From: Devosia sp. Root436
GTDB taxonomy: Bacteria > Pseudomonadota > Alphaproteobacteria > Rhizobiales > Devosiaceae
DNA length: 64,000 nucleotides
NCBI RefSeq assembly: GCF_001426345.1
Contig: NZ_LMEM01000012.1
Span: 28,009-92,008 of the forward strand
Direction: 5' to 3'
Shown here: positions 1 through 9,190 of the stretch, piece after piece
Layout of the letters: the number at the start of each line of letters is the position of its first letter
How positions within the stretch are numbered: position 1 is the stretch's first letter
Translations under genes and position numbers: made by a program
The notes under the pieces: model-generated
What the model saw: the letters and a program-made list of their open reading frames with translations, nothing else
The model's database searches: none
Told to the model about the DNA's origin: nothing

Positions 1-1043
1 AGATGCACCTGCTGGGCCTGCTCGAAGACGTCAATGACGTCGTTGAAGAGGCCATCGGCAAGTATGGCAACGTCATGCGGGGCATCAATGCCGAAAGCAT
101 CGGCAAGATCGACGGCCGCTGGCGGGCGATCCCCTTTATCGCCAACACCACCGGCACATTCTTCCGTGGCGACAAGCTGGCGGAGAAGGGGATCGATCCG
201 CAGACCCTGGATACTTGGGAAAAGCGGCGTGAGGCGGCTCTCGCCATCTCCGATCCCGACAACGAATTCTGGGGCTGGGGCGTCACCGTCAATCAGTCGG
301 GTGACGGCTGGGGTATAGCGTCAGGCATCCTGAATGCCTTTGGCGGCCACTTTACAGATGCAACCGGCACCAAGGTCGAGTTCGACTCGCCCGAAACGGT
401 CGCGGCCTTTGAATTCGTCCGCGAAACCTACGACCGCAACGGCAAATATGCCGCCATGCTGCCGCCAGGCGTCGAAAGCTGGGGCGACACCTCCAACAAC
501 GAGGCCTATCTCGCCGGCAATATCGGCTATACGCACAACGCCTTCTCGGTCTACGCAGCGGCCAAGCGCGACAACAACCCGGTATTCCCGGGCACCGTGC
601 TGTTGCGCCAGCCCAATGCCAACAATGGCGACAGCCGCGATGGCGGTGCCGTTGGCGGCTGGCTGACGATCTTCAAGGGTGCGCCCAATGTCGATCTTGC
701 CAGGAAACTTGCCCTCGATCTGCTCGATCCGGCCAATTTCACCCCGATGTCCGCGGTCGCCGGCGGCCTGTTCATGCCCGCCTACGAGAATCTGTGGACT
801 GACGAGCTGATCGCGGCCGATCCCAACTACGCGATCATCAAGGATCAGGTCAGCGTTCCCGAACCCTTCATCGGACCATCCTGGCCTGCTCAGCCGGCCG
901 CCCAGATCGACGCCATCCGCGCCCAGGGCGTGCTGGAACAGTCCATGGGCAATGTGATCGCCGGCCGCATGACCTCCCAGGAAGCGGTGACCGACGCCCA
1001 CAACAAGATCGTCCAGATCTTTGAAGAAGGCGGCATCCTCTAG
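1..1043 (+). CDS. Sugar ABC transporter substrate-binding protein, 5'-truncated
   Basis: Periplasmic solute-binding protein of the extracellular family 1 type (SBP_bac_1), cut by the left edge of the window. About 346 C-terminal residues remain and the ATG at position 3 is probably internal, because no signal peptide follows it. Visible family features are the N-lobe stretch NTTGTFFRGDKLAEKG, a hinge and ligand region rich in W/G (FWGWGV), and the C-lobe GGWLTIFKGAPN. The gene precedes a fused permease, a GntR regulator and a sugar-acid dehydratase, so the ligand is probably a carbohydrate or sugar acid (inference). No ATPase gene is visible for this system; it may lie upstream of the window or be shared. 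Confidence 0.85.
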   Translation, partial: MHLLGLLEDVNDVVEEAIGKYGNVMRGINAESIGKIDGRWRAIPFIANTTGTFFRGDKLAEKGIDPQTLDTWEKRREAALAISDPDNEFWGWGVTVNQSGDGWGIASGILNAFGGHFTDATGTKVEFDSPETVAAFEFVRETYDRNGKYAAMLPPGVESWGDTSNNEAYLAGNIGYTHNAFSVYAAAKRDNNPVFPGTVLLRQPNANNGDSRDGGAVGGWLTIFKGAPNVDLARKLALDLLDPANFTPMSAVAGGLFMPAYENLWTDELIAADPNYAIIKDQVSVPEPFIGPSWPAQPAAQIDAIRAQGVLEQSMGNVIAGRMTSQEAVTDAHNKIVQIFEEGGIL

Positions 1044-1055
1044 CTGTCGTGGACA

Positions 1056-1089
1056 ACGCGACGGGGTGGCATCCACCGCCCCGTCGCGT
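1056..1089 (+). terminator. Intercistronic stem-loop after the binding-protein gene
   Basis: A perfect 11-bp stem (ACGCGACGGGG / CCCCGTCGCGT) with a 12-nt loop begins 12 nt after the binding-protein stop. No long T-run follows, so it is more likely a 3'-end stabiliser or partial attenuator that favours the binding protein over the permease than a full terminator. Confidence 0.5.
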
Positions 1090-1156
1090 GCCATTTGACC
1101 GACCGGCCGGCGCCGCGGCCGATTTTTACCGCGCCTGATCCCGATGGAGAGTTGGC

Positions 1157-3121
1157 ATGGAAGATCGAATGACCTTGACGTTGGGAACGACAACAGCACG
1201 ACCCGTCACCCGCAGGAAGCTCCTGGAGAACCTTTTCGGACGCGACTGGAAGGTCGGCTATCTGTTCGTGCTCCCCATGGTTCTCGTCATGGCGCTCCTG
1301 ATCTTCTGGCCATTCGTGAGCGCCATTTTCATCAGCACGACCTCGCTCAATTTCCTGACGGGCGAAACCACCGATGTCGGCTTGCGCAACTACCAGCGTC
1401 TCTGGACCAACAGCGATTTCCTGCAGGCCATGCAGAACACGATCCAGTTCACCTTCTGGTCGCTGTCGCTGAAATTCGTCATCGGCATGACGGTTGCTCT
1501 CATCCTGAACAGCCGCCTGCCCTTCCGCAATCTGCTCAGCGGCATCATGCTCCTGCCCTGGATCGTTCCGGAAATCGTCACGGCCCTGGCCTGGAAAAGC
1601 ATCTACGATCCGATGTTCGGCGGCCTCAATCCCATCCTGCAGGGCGTCGGAATCATCGATCGCCCGCTGGGTTGGCTGTCCGACCCCGACATGGCCATGG
1701 GCAGCGTCATCTCGGTCAATGTCTGGAAAGGCATACCCTTCTATGTCCTGCTGCTGCTGGCCGGACTCAAGGCCGTCGATCGCGAGCAGATCGAGGCCGC
1801 GCAGGTCGATGGCGCCAATGCCATCCAGCGTTTCCGCAACGTCACGCTGCCTGGCCTGCGCTACGTGATCGTGGTCACCCTGCTGCTCTCGTTCATCTCC
1901 ACCTTCAATCAGTTCGGCCTGCCCTTCCTCATGACGGGCGGCGGGCCGAGCGGCGCCACCAAACTCTATTCCATCCTGGCCTATGAAAAGGCGCTTGGTT
2001 CGCTGCAATACGGGCCGGGCATTGCCATCGCCTTCAGCGTCGCGCCCCTCATGGCCATCCTGATCTGGCTGCTGGCGCGTTTCATGCGCCACGACGACAA
2101 GCGAGACGGCATCTCCGAGCGCGGCCCTGGCATAGCCGACCGGCTGCTGGCCGGCGGCACCTGGCTGGTCAACATCATCATCGACCTGGCCTTCCTGCCG
2201 ATCCAACTGGTGTTCGCCGGGCTTGAATGGGCCGTGCGCAAGGTTCGCGTCGCTACCGGCCGGTCGGCCCTGCAACCGATTTTCAGGCAATCGTCACGAT
2301 CCAATGCCGGCGCGCTGGCGCGACTGCTGGTGCTTGTCCCGCTTCTGGTCTTTGTGATCTTTCCTTTCTACTGGATCATTACCACCTCGTTGAAGACGAC
2401 ATCCCAGATCAGCGAGCGCCGGTCGATCTTCTGGCCCGAACCGGCCACGACCGAGCAATATACCTCCCTGCTGCAGGACACCCCATTCCTGACCTGGCTG
2501 CTGAACTCGGTCTTCGTCGCCGCCCTGAGCACGCTTGTTTCCGTGGCCCTGGCATCGCTGGCGGCCTATGCGCTGTCGCGGCTGCGCTTCCGTGGCGCGT
2601 CGCTGCTGACCACGCTGCTGCTCATCACCTACCTGCTGCCCGGCACGCTGCTGTTCATCCCGCTCTACCAGACCCTGACGACGATGGGCGTGATCAACAC
2701 CCACACCGCGCTGATCCTGACCTACCCCACATTTCTGTTGCCCTTCGCGACCTGGGTGCTAATGGGATATTTCAGGTCTATTCCAGTCGAGCTCGAGGAA
2801 GCGGCGCGGATCGATGGCGCCAGCCGGCTCTACATCTTCTGGCGGATCACCCTGCCGCTTGCCGCCCCTGCCATCCTGTCGGTGACTCTCTTTGCCTTTA
2901 CCAACGCCTGGAACGAATTCCTGTTCGCTTTCGTCTTCATCACCAGTGAGTCGCTGCGCACCCTGCCGATCGGGCTGCAATCGCTGGTGGTCGGCGACAT
3001 CCTGCCTTGGGGAAAGCTGATGGCGGCATCCTTGCTGACCGCCATTCCGGTGGCCGTCCTCTATGTCTACGCCCAGCGCTTCCTCTCCGAAGGCCTCACC
3101 GTTGGGGCCGTCAAGGGATGA
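1157..3121 (+). CDS. Fused sugar ABC transporter permease (MalF-like plus MalG-like domains)
   Basis: A 654-residue inner-membrane permease in which two normally separate subunits are joined. Residues about 30-315 form a MalF/UgpA-type domain with the ATPase-contact EAA loop EAAQVDGANAIQRFRNVTLP. Residues about 385-654 form a MalG/UgpE-type domain with a second EAA loop, EEAARIDGASRLYIFWRITL. The linker (about 316-384) contains an extra hydrophobic stretch near LVNIIIDLAFLPIQLVFAGL that may add membrane segments. Single permeases of this family are usually 280-320 residues, so the length fits a tandem fusion with no internal stop. The start ATG has a GGAGAG site 7 nt upstream. The stop overlaps the next start (ATGA). 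Confidence 0.9.
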   Translation: MEDRMTLTLGTTTARPVTRRKLLENLFGRDWKVGYLFVLPMVLVMALLIFWPFVSAIFISTTSLNFLTGETTDVGLRNYQRLWTNSDFLQAMQNTIQFTFWSLSLKFVIGMTVALILNSRLPFRNLLSGIMLLPWIVPEIVTALAWKSIYDPMFGGLNPILQGVGIIDRPLGWLSDPDMAMGSVISVNVWKGIPFYVLLLLAGLKAVDREQIEAAQVDGANAIQRFRNVTLPGLRYVIVVTLLLSFISTFNQFGLPFLMTGGGPSGATKLYSILAYEKALGSLQYGPGIAIAFSVAPLMAILIWLLARFMRHDDKRDGISERGPGIADRLLAGGTWLVNIIIDLAFLPIQLVFAGLEWAVRKVRVATGRSALQPIFRQSSRSNAGALARLLVLVPLLVFVIFPFYWIITTSLKTTSQISERRSIFWPEPATTEQYTSLLQDTPFLTWLLNSVFVAALSTLVSVALASLAAYALSRLRFRGASLLTTLLLITYLLPGTLLFIPLYQTLTTMGVINTHTALILTYPTFLLPFATWVLMGYFRSIPVELEEAARIDGASRLYIFWRITLPLAAPAILSVTLFAFTNAWNEFLFAFVFITSESLRTLPIGLQSLVVGDILPWGKLMAASLLTAIPVAVLYVYAQRFLSEGLTVGAVKG

Positions 3122-3867
3122 GTGGTTCGTCGCGGATCAAGGGGCGCAGCGCGTTGAACGCATCGATCGTGCGCAGCTCCATCCCGTCCGCGGTCGACGC
3201 CATGGTGCTCAATATCCGGGGTCTCATTTCCGAAGGACGGTTGGGCGTAGGCGACAACCTCCCCACCGAACGGGAGCTGTGCGACCGCTTCCAGGCCAGC
3301 CGCAATACCGTGCGCGAAGCCATGCGGATCATGAAGGCCTATGGGATCGTATCCGTACGCCCCAAGATCGGCGCCATCATCGTCGATGACCGGATGGAGC
3401 GGGCGCTTGACCTGTTCTCATTCGATACGCTGGATATTTCCCGCCGCACGTTCAACGATATCCAGGGGTTCCGCAAGTTCATCGAGGTTGGTTCGGTCGA
3501 TACCATTTTCGAGCAGATGCGGCCCGACGATATCGCCGAGATGCGCGACATCAACGAACAGCTGCGCGTGGCGGGGTCTATCCCGGCGGCGTCGGAAGTG
3601 GATTTCCGCTTCCACCTCCGGCTTGTTACCATCCTGGACAACCGCGCCATCTGCGACGTCTATCGCATCATGAAGCCGGTCATCATCCGCATCATGGAGC
3701 GGGCCAAGGAACTCCGCGACTTTACCACGGACACCTATGAGCAGCATGCCGCCGTCGTGGACGCCTTGGCGGCCAGGGATCGCATTCGCTACCAATATGC
3801 CTTGCAGTCGCACCTGCATGTTGGCGTCAAGGCATTCCAGGATCCCGAGAAGTCCGCTCCGGCATGA
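3118..3867 (+). CDS. GntR-family (FCD) transcriptional regulator
   Basis: A 249-residue regulator with an N-terminal winged helix (residues about 20-85; LPTERELCDRFQASRNTVRE is the recognition region) and a C-terminal FCD-type ligand domain (EVDFRFHLRLV, then HAAVVDALAARD). The ATG overlaps the permease stop as ATGA, so translation is coupled to the transporter. FCD regulators commonly sense the sugar acid or organic acid that the neighbouring operon handles. By position it should control this binding-protein, permease and dehydratase cluster (inference). Confidence 0.85.
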   Translation: MSGSSRIKGRSALNASIVRSSIPSAVDAMVLNIRGLISEGRLGVGDNLPTERELCDRFQASRNTVREAMRIMKAYGIVSVRPKIGAIIVDDRMERALDLFSFDTLDISRRTFNDIQGFRKFIEVGSVDTIFEQMRPDDIAEMRDINEQLRVAGSIPAASEVDFRFHLRLVTILDNRAICDVYRIMKPVIIRIMERAKELRDFTTDTYEQHAAVVDALAARDRIRYQYALQSHLHVGVKAFQDPEKSAPA

Positions 3868-3945
3868 ACTCTGCCTGCGCCACCCATCGCAGCCGCGCGC
3901 GGCAAAAATGCGCCGGATATGGGCTCGATTCCTGAGGGGGACCAA

Positions 3946-5100
3946 TTGAAGATCACATCAGTCAAGACGGCGGCGACGAGCGGCCATTGCATGCATTTGT
4001 GGGTCCGCATCGAAACCGATGCCGGGATCACCGGCCTGGGCGAATGCGTCCACGGGGGTCATCAGGCCATCGCCATCATCCGCGAACTGGCTGACAGGCT
4101 GGTCGGCCGCGATCCATTCGCCATCGACGCCATCTTCGAGGAGCTGCGCCGCAGCCTGGTCTTCGAGGGCGGCTTCGCCGGCGCGCTGATCACCGCGCTG
4201 ACCGGCATCGAGATCGCGCTCTGGGATTTGAAGGGCAAGGCCCTGAACGTGCCGATCTACGAATTGCTCGGCGGCAAGTTCCGCGACGACATCCGCGTCT
4301 ACTGCGACTGCGAAGTCTCCCCCGGCATGAATATGGACGAGGTGCAGGCCGAGGTGGACCAGGTTCTGGCGGCGGGGTTCACCGCCCTCAAGGTCGACCT
4401 TGATATTCGCGCCTATGGCCATACCGGCACGGAAACCGGCTGGTACAAAAAGGATGGTTTCAACATGACCCCCAACAAGTGGGAGCATGACCGCATGGTG
4501 CAACTGGCCGAGATGGTAGTGAAAGCAGCCGGCAAGGAGGTGGAGGTTGCCTGCGACCTGCATACGCGGCTCGACAAGCACAGCGCTATCCGGCTGGCGC
4601 GCGATCTCGAACATCTCCAGCTGATGTGGCTGGAAGAACCGGTCCCGCCCGAAAATATCGATGTCATGGCCGAGATCACGCGCAGCACGTCTACCCCGAT
4701 CTGCGCCGGCGAAAATCTCTACCTGCGCCACGGCTTCCGCAAGCTGCTCGAACAGCAGGCGGTCGACATCATCATGCCCGACATTCCCAAATGTGGCGGA
4801 CTTTCGGAATGCCGCAAGATCGCCGAGATGGCCGATCTCTATTCAATCCCGTTCGCGCCGCACAATGTCTCTTCTCCCATCGGCACCATGGCCTCGGCCC
4901 AGGTCTGCGCCACCATCCCCAATTTCCTGGTGCTGGAATTCCACTGGTTCCATCGCGACTACTGGTCGACCATCACCGATGGCGGCGAGATCATCAGGAA
5001 CGGCAAGATCGCCTTGAGCGACAGGCCGGGCATCGGACTCGAACTCAACGAAGACGTCGCCAGGGCCCACCAATATCCCGGAACCACCTGGTTCGAGTAG
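3946..5100 (+). CDS. Mandelate racemase/muconate lactonizing enzyme family sugar-acid dehydratase
   Basis: Enolase-superfamily enzyme of 384 residues from the TTG start preferred here. An ATG nine codons upstream (3919) would give 393, but a GAGGGG ribosome site lies directly before the TTG, and the family usually begins with a KIT-like strand right after Met. Counted from the ATG, metal and acid/base residues are visible at D213 and H215 (CDLHTR), E239 (WLEEP), E265 (CAGEN) and H315 (APHN). The D-x-H pair resembles the mannonate/gluconate dehydratase subgroup rather than racemases. The likely role is dehydration of a C6 sugar acid to a 2-keto-3-deoxy acid; the exact substrate cannot be read from sequence. 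It follows its GntR regulator by 78 bp. Confidence 0.85.
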   Translation: MKITSVKTAATSGHCMHLWVRIETDAGITGLGECVHGGHQAIAIIRELADRLVGRDPFAIDAIFEELRRSLVFEGGFAGALITALTGIEIALWDLKGKALNVPIYELLGGKFRDDIRVYCDCEVSPGMNMDEVQAEVDQVLAAGFTALKVDLDIRAYGHTGTETGWYKKDGFNMTPNKWEHDRMVQLAEMVVKAAGKEVEVACDLHTRLDKHSAIRLARDLEHLQLMWLEEPVPPENIDVMAEITRSTSTPICAGENLYLRHGFRKLLEQQAVDIIMPDIPKCGGLSECRKIAEMADLYSIPFAPHNVSSPIGTMASAQVCATIPNFLVLEFHWFHRDYWSTITDGGEIIRNGKIALSDRPGIGLELNEDVARAHQYPGTTWFE

Positions 5101-5136
5101 CCTTGGCGGTGGACCCGGCGCCAGCTCCACCCAAGG

Positions 5137-5171
5137 AAAACCCTCGCTAGCCCCATTGGCCGGCGAGGGTT
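5137..5171 (-). terminator. Rho-independent terminator of gapR, possibly shared by convergent genes
   Basis: A 9-bp stem AACCCTCGC / GCGAGGGTT lies between the convergent dehydratase and gapR genes. On the minus strand it is followed by TTTTCC, which suits gapR; on the plus strand the T-tract is poor. Confidence 0.55.
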
Positions 5172-5206
5172 CCTATACCCAAAGCGGGGATGACTCAGTG
5201 GATGGA

Positions 5207-5470
5207 TCAATCCTCGGCAGGCGCCGCCACCATGCCGAGTGCGGCCATATACAGCTCCAGCAGCGCTTCCTGCTCCATGCGCTCATTGGCGTCCTGCTTG
5301 CGGATACCGACAATCTTGCGCAGGATCTTGGTGTCGAAGCCGTTGCCCTTGGCCTCGGCGTAGATTTCCTTGATATCGGCTGATATCGCGGCCTTTTCTT
5401 CTTCCATGCGCTCGATGCGCTCGATGAACGCCCTGAGCTGATCCTGGGCAACGCTGTCTTCGACGGCCAT
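5207..5470 (-). CDS. gapR: DUF2312 / GapR-family nucleoid-associated protein
   Basis: An 87-residue, largely helical protein matching the DUF2312 (UPF0335) family: coiled-coil N-terminus ([19 protein letters not shown]), then [20 protein letters not shown] and a short C-terminal helix. In Caulobacter the family member GapR binds overtwisted, AT-rich DNA ahead of replication forks and transcription and supports topoisomerase action. It is nearly universal and single-copy in many alphaproteobacteria, which supports the lineage assignment. It stands alone between convergent and divergent neighbours. Confidence 0.88.
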   Translation of the reverse strand: MAVEDSVAQDQLRAFIERIERMEEEKAAISADIKEIYAEAKGNGFDTKILRKIVGIRKQDANERMEQEALLELYMAALGMVAAPAED

Positions 5471-5644
5471 GGCATAGTCCTTTAAGTTTGCTGGCCCCGT
5501 TCAATCGTACCCGGGGGCGCCATTCAACCCCTTTGTCCGCCAATCCACATGGCTGCGCCGCTGCATGGCCGCAATTCCGTCAAATCGCCCCTTTTGCCAT
5601 TGACCAATGCGTCACCATGGGCTCAAAGAAGGCACGTTTTCCCG

Positions 5645-6214
5645 ATGATTTCCGGCACGCTTTTGCACACCACCCGTCTCGGCATGACCCTGATCGGCGC
5701 GATGCTCGCAAGTCTCGCGTTTTTCGCCACGCCCGCTCATGCCGACCTGCGCATCTGCAACGAGACATCCAACCTGGTCTCGGTGTCCCTGGGCTATCGC
5801 GCCGAGCGCGGCTGGATGAGCGAAGGCTGGTGGCAGACCCCGCCGGGCGATTGCCGCGTGCTCTATCAGGGGGACCTCGAAAAGCGCTTCTATTATATCT
5901 TCGCGGTGGACGATATCGGCGGCGGCGCCTGGGACGGCTCGGTCTTCATGTGCACGCGTGACGAAACCTTCACAATATTCGGGGTTGAGGATTGCCTCGC
6001 CCGCGGTTATGAGCGCACCGGCTTCTTTGAAATCGATACACAGAACCGCACCGACTGGACCTTGCAGCTCACCGAGAGCGCCGACGGCCCCGCTATCGTC
6101 GGTCCTGATGCCAGCGAAGATCTCGAAGACCCCACATTCCTTGTCGACCCCGACGACGTCACCATCGATGTCCCGCAGGACGACATAAATACGCAAGAAA
6201 CGGACACGCAATGA
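5645..6214 (+). CDS. DUF1036 secreted protein
   Basis: A 189-residue exported protein. The chosen ATG gives a Sec signal peptide with an Arg at its N-terminal end, a hydrophobic core (LIGAMLASLAFFATPAHA) and probable cleavage at AHA/DLR. The mature part carries the DUF1036 signature (RICNETSNLVSVSLGYR, then GWMSEGWWQTPPGDCR), with four or more cysteines that could pair. The C-terminal 35 residues are acidic and probably disordered. The stop overlaps the pyk start (ATGA), an arrangement often seen in Hyphomicrobiales. Molecular function is unknown. A longer form beginning at 5549 lacks a signal at its N-terminus and is less likely. Confidence 0.8.
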   Translation: MISGTLLHTTRLGMTLIGAMLASLAFFATPAHADLRICNETSNLVSVSLGYRAERGWMSEGWWQTPPGDCRVLYQGDLEKRFYYIFAVDDIGGGAWDGSVFMCTRDETFTIFGVEDCLARGYERTGFFEIDTQNRTDWTLQLTESADGPAIVGPDASEDLEDPTFLVDPDDVTIDVPQDDINTQETDTQ

Positions 6215-7650
6215 GACGCATGCGACGCGCGAAGATCATCGCCACCCTCGGGCCCGCCAGCCACGAAGAAAAGATGATCGAGGAGTTGGCCAAGGCCGGC
6301 GCGGACGTGTTCCGCATCAATATGAGCCATGCCAGCCACGACCTGCTCAAGCAGACCGTCGAGCGCATCCGCAATGTCGAAAAGCGCCTCAACCATCCCC
6401 TCGGCGTGCTGGTCGACCTGCAGGGCCCCAAGCTGCGCGTGTGGAAATTCGCCGAGGGGTCGGTCAACCTCGTAGCCGGGCAGAAATTCACCCTCGACAG
6501 CCAGCAGAATGACAACGGCAATGCCGAGCGCGTCTACCTGCCCCATCCCGAAATCATCGAGAACGTTTCGGTGGGCGATCGCCTGTTGCTCGACGACGGC
6601 AAGCTGGCCCTCAAGGCTGTCAAAGTCGGCAATGGCGCCATCGAGACCGAGGTCATCTATGGCGGCAAGCTGAGCGACAAGAAGGGCGTTTCCCTGCCCG
6701 ATACGCTGCTGCCCACCGGCGCGCTGACCGAAAAGGATCACGCCGATCTGCTCGCCGGCCTCGCCGCCGATGCCGACTGGATCGCCCTTTCCTTCGTGCA
6801 GCGCCCCGAAGACATCATCGACGTCCGCAAGATCGTGCAGGGCCGCGCCGGCGTCATGGCCAAGATCGAAAAGCCGCAGGCCATCGATCGCCTCGAAGAA
6901 ATCGTCAAGCTCTGCGACGCCATCATGGTGGCCCGCGGCGATCTCGGCGTCGAGCTCCCGCTTGAAACCGTGCCGGGCCTGCAGAAGCGCATGATCCGCA
7001 TGTGCCGTCGCTATGGCAAGCCGGTGGTCGTGGCCACCCAGATGCTGGAATCGATGATCTCGGCCCCGGTCCCCACCCGCGCCGAAGTGTCCGACGTCTC
7101 CATCGCCGTCTTCGAAGGCGCCGACGCCATCATGCTTTCGGCCGAGAGCGCCTCCGGCCAGTATCCGGTCGAGGCCGTCGCTACCATGAACAAGGTGGCC
7201 GTGGCGGTCGAGGGCGATGCCAATTATCGCGGCATCATCCGCGCCGCCCAGACCGAGCCGGAAGCCACCGCCGCCGACGCCATTTCGGCCGCGACGCGCC
7301 AGGTTGCCGAAACGCTCGACCTTGCCGCCATCGTCACCTACACCGCCTCGGGCTCCACCGGCATCCGCGCCGCCCGCGAGCGGCCCAGCAAGCCCATCAT
7401 CGTGCTGTCGCCCAATAAGCGCACCATCCGCCGCATGTCGGTGGTCTGGGGCGTCCATTGCGTGCAGACCGAAGATGCCGTCAGCCTCGAGGACATGGTC
7501 GATCGCGCCTGCGTCATCGCCTATCAGGAAGGCTTTGCCCGCCCCGGCGACCGCATCGCCATCACCGCCGGCATTCCCCTTGGCACCCCCGGCGCCACCA
7601 ATATGCTGCGCATCGCCTTCGTCCGCCAGGACGGCGCCGGCTCCAGCTGA
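6211..7650 (+). CDS. pyk: Pyruvate kinase
   Basis: A 479-residue glycolytic enzyme converting phosphoenolpyruvate and ADP to pyruvate and ATP. Landmarks in order: KIIATLGPAS at the N-terminus, FRINMSHAS, the B-domain from about residue 70 to 165, the active-site stretch MAKIEKPQAIDRLEEI with the catalytic Lys, MVARGDLGVELP, and the effector/C domain from about 340. Length is typical for bacterial Pyk. It is translationally coupled to the DUF1036 gene and ends at a strong terminator. Confidence 0.97.
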   Translation: MRRMRRAKIIATLGPASHEEKMIEELAKAGADVFRINMSHASHDLLKQTVERIRNVEKRLNHPLGVLVDLQGPKLRVWKFAEGSVNLVAGQKFTLDSQQNDNGNAERVYLPHPEIIENVSVGDRLLLDDGKLALKAVKVGNGAIETEVIYGGKLSDKKGVSLPDTLLPTGALTEKDHADLLAGLAADADWIALSFVQRPEDIIDVRKIVQGRAGVMAKIEKPQAIDRLEEIVKLCDAIMVARGDLGVELPLETVPGLQKRMIRMCRRYGKPVVVATQMLESMISAPVPTRAEVSDVSIAVFEGADAIMLSAESASGQYPVEAVATMNKVAVAVEGDANYRGIIRAAQTEPEATAADAISAATRQVAETLDLAAIVTYTASGSTGIRAARERPSKPIIVLSPNKRTIRRMSVVWGVHCVQTEDAVSLEDMVDRACVIAYQEGFARPGDRIAITAGIPLGTPGATNMLRIAFVRQDGAGSS

Positions 7651-7673
7651 TCTCGACCTGACGTCACAACGAC

Positions 7674-7700
7674 AAAGGGCCCGCGCGAGCGGGCCTTTTT
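7674..7700 (+). terminator. Rho-independent terminator of pyk
   Basis: GGCCCGC stem, GCGA loop and GCGGGCC, followed by TTTTT, 24 nt after the pyk stop. It separates pyk from the convergent MocR-type gene. Confidence 0.9.
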
Positions 7701-7711
7701 GCCGACGCCAG

Positions 7712-9103
7712 CTAGTCGTTGAGCAGCGTGACCAGTGTGCGAAAGGCCGCGCGGAGCGCCGCCTCGGGCATATTGGCGTAGCTTAGAAGCAACGTGCTCT
7801 CCTCCGGCGCGGCACCGAGATAATGCCGGCGCAAAAAGGTGAGGCCTATGTCGCGCTTGTGCGCACGCGCGACGATGGCGGCTTCGTTGAGGCGCCGGGA
7901 GAAGCGGACGCTAGCGTGCAGGCCGGCCGATATGCCGCTGACTTCGACCTCCGGCAGATCTGACCTGATCACCCCGAGCAGGGCCTCACGGCGATCGCGG
8001 TACACGGCGCGCATCTTGCGCAGGTGCCGGTCGTAATCGCCGGTCCTGATGAAATGCGCCAGCGCGAACTGATCGATCCGGCTGCGGCCATAGTCCAGTC
8101 GCTGCAGTTCGCTTTCGAGCGCCAGCAGCAGGTCAGGCGGTACCACCATCCAGCCCAGCCTCAGTGCAGGAGCCATCGTCTTGCTCGTCGTGCCCGCATA
8201 AACCACATGGTCAGGTGCAAGGCCCTGCAGTGCGCCGATTGGCGCACGGTCGTAGCGGAACTCACCATCGTAGTCGTCCTCGATCGCAACGGCCTTGCAG
8301 TCCCGCAACCACGTCGCCAGCGCCAGCCGGCGCGCCCCGCTCATCACCACGCCGGTCGGCGATTGATGCGCCGGCGTCAGCAGCACCGCCTGCGCTCCGC
8401 TCCGGGCCAGCGCCGCCACGTCGATGCCGTCTTCGTCGACAGCGACGGGGATCAATGTCAGACCGGCATCGAGCCAGACATGCCTGTCGGTGTAACCAGG
8501 CTCCTCAACCGCGAGTTGGCTTACGCCACGGCGCCTCAGGGCCTGCGCAAGAAAGCTCCTTGCCTGCTCGAAGCCACCGGTGACCAGGATTTGCCGCGGA
8601 TCGGCGCTGACACCCCGCACGCGCCCGAGATAGTCGGCCAGCGCCTGGCGCAGCGGCCAGATGCCGAAGCGCTGCCCGTAGCCGAAGTCATTGGGCACCA
8701 TCGTCTTGAGTGCCGCCTCGACTGCCTTGAGCCAGCGTGCTGAAGGAAAGGTCGACAGATCCGGAATGCCTGGCCGGAAGTCGTAGCGGAAGAAGGTGGT
8801 CGTGAAGCTCTCGGGCGGAAACACCCACACCTGCTGCCGCGGCGCGGTATTCGCCACGCGCGGCGCCGCCCCCTGGCGCAGGGCCAGGTAGCCTTCGGCC
8901 GCCAGTTGGGCGTATGCCTCCATAACCAGCGGCCGCGAAATACCGAGACGCTTCGCCAGGGCGCGGGTCGATGGCACCTCGCTTCCCGGCCGCAGGGTGC
9001 CGCTGCGGATGGCGTCGCGAAATTGCCGCTCCACCTGCGCGTGCAGGGCCTCCGGACCGTGGCGATCCACCGATATCAGCAGTTCGACCTCGTAACTGGA
9101 CAA
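7712..9103 (-). CDS. MocR/PdxR-type GntR regulator with aminotransferase-like domain
   Basis: A 463-residue regulator: an N-terminal winged helix (PSTRALAKRLGISRPLVMEAY) joined to a PLP-dependent fold-type-I aminotransferase domain from about residue 95. The PLP-lysine region is YAGTTSKTMAPALRLGW and the preceding IEDDYDGEFRY is typical of MocR proteins. The most 5' usable start is TTG at 9103; no ATG precedes the DNA-binding domain. MocR proteins sense PLP, amino acids or related amines and often act on a divergent gene. Here the divergent unit is the DUF1127 and monooxygenase pair, with repeated motifs between them. Confidence 0.9.
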   Translation of the reverse strand: MSSYEVELLISVDRHGPEALHAQVERQFRDAIRSGTLRPGSEVPSTRALAKRLGISRPLVMEAYAQLAAEGYLALRQGAAPRVANTAPRQQVWVFPPESFTTTFFRYDFRPGIPDLSTFPSARWLKAVEAALKTMVPNDFGYGQRFGIWPLRQALADYLGRVRGVSADPRQILVTGGFEQARSFLAQALRRRGVSQLAVEEPGYTDRHVWLDAGLTLIPVAVDEDGIDVAALARSGAQAVLLTPAHQSPTGVVMSGARRLALATWLRDCKAVAIEDDYDGEFRYDRAPIGALQGLAPDHVVYAGTTSKTMAPALRLGWMVVPPDLLLALESELQRLDYGRSRIDQFALAHFIRTGDYDRHLRKMRAVYRDRREALLGVIRSDLPEVEVSGISAGLHASVRFSRRLNEAAIVARAHKRDIGLTFLRRHYLGAAPEESTLLLSYANMPEAALRAAFRTLVTLLND

Positions 9104-9141
9104 CTATTTCTGCTTCAACTGGTCATTAAATTACTGTCCAG
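9094..9141. promoter_or_regulatory. Candidate MocR operator: two direct repeats and an inverted copy
   Basis: AACTGGACA (9094-9102) and AACTGGTCA (9117-9125) are direct repeats 23 bp apart. An inverted partial copy CTGTCCAG follows at 9134-9141. The array overlaps the start of the MocR-type gene and lies upstream of the divergent DUF1127 gene. MocR regulators typically bind direct repeats spaced by about two helical turns. Role inferred from position only. Confidence 0.5.
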
Positions 9142-9190
9142 CTTGCCATAGCTTTGCATCTGTCCGCTAGCCACGGTTGGAGAAAACCAG

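Noticed and set aside
6007..7458. A 483-codon minus-strand frame opposite pyk
   Set aside because: Overlaps a certain pyruvate kinase gene and has Gly/Asp/His-rich antisense composition.
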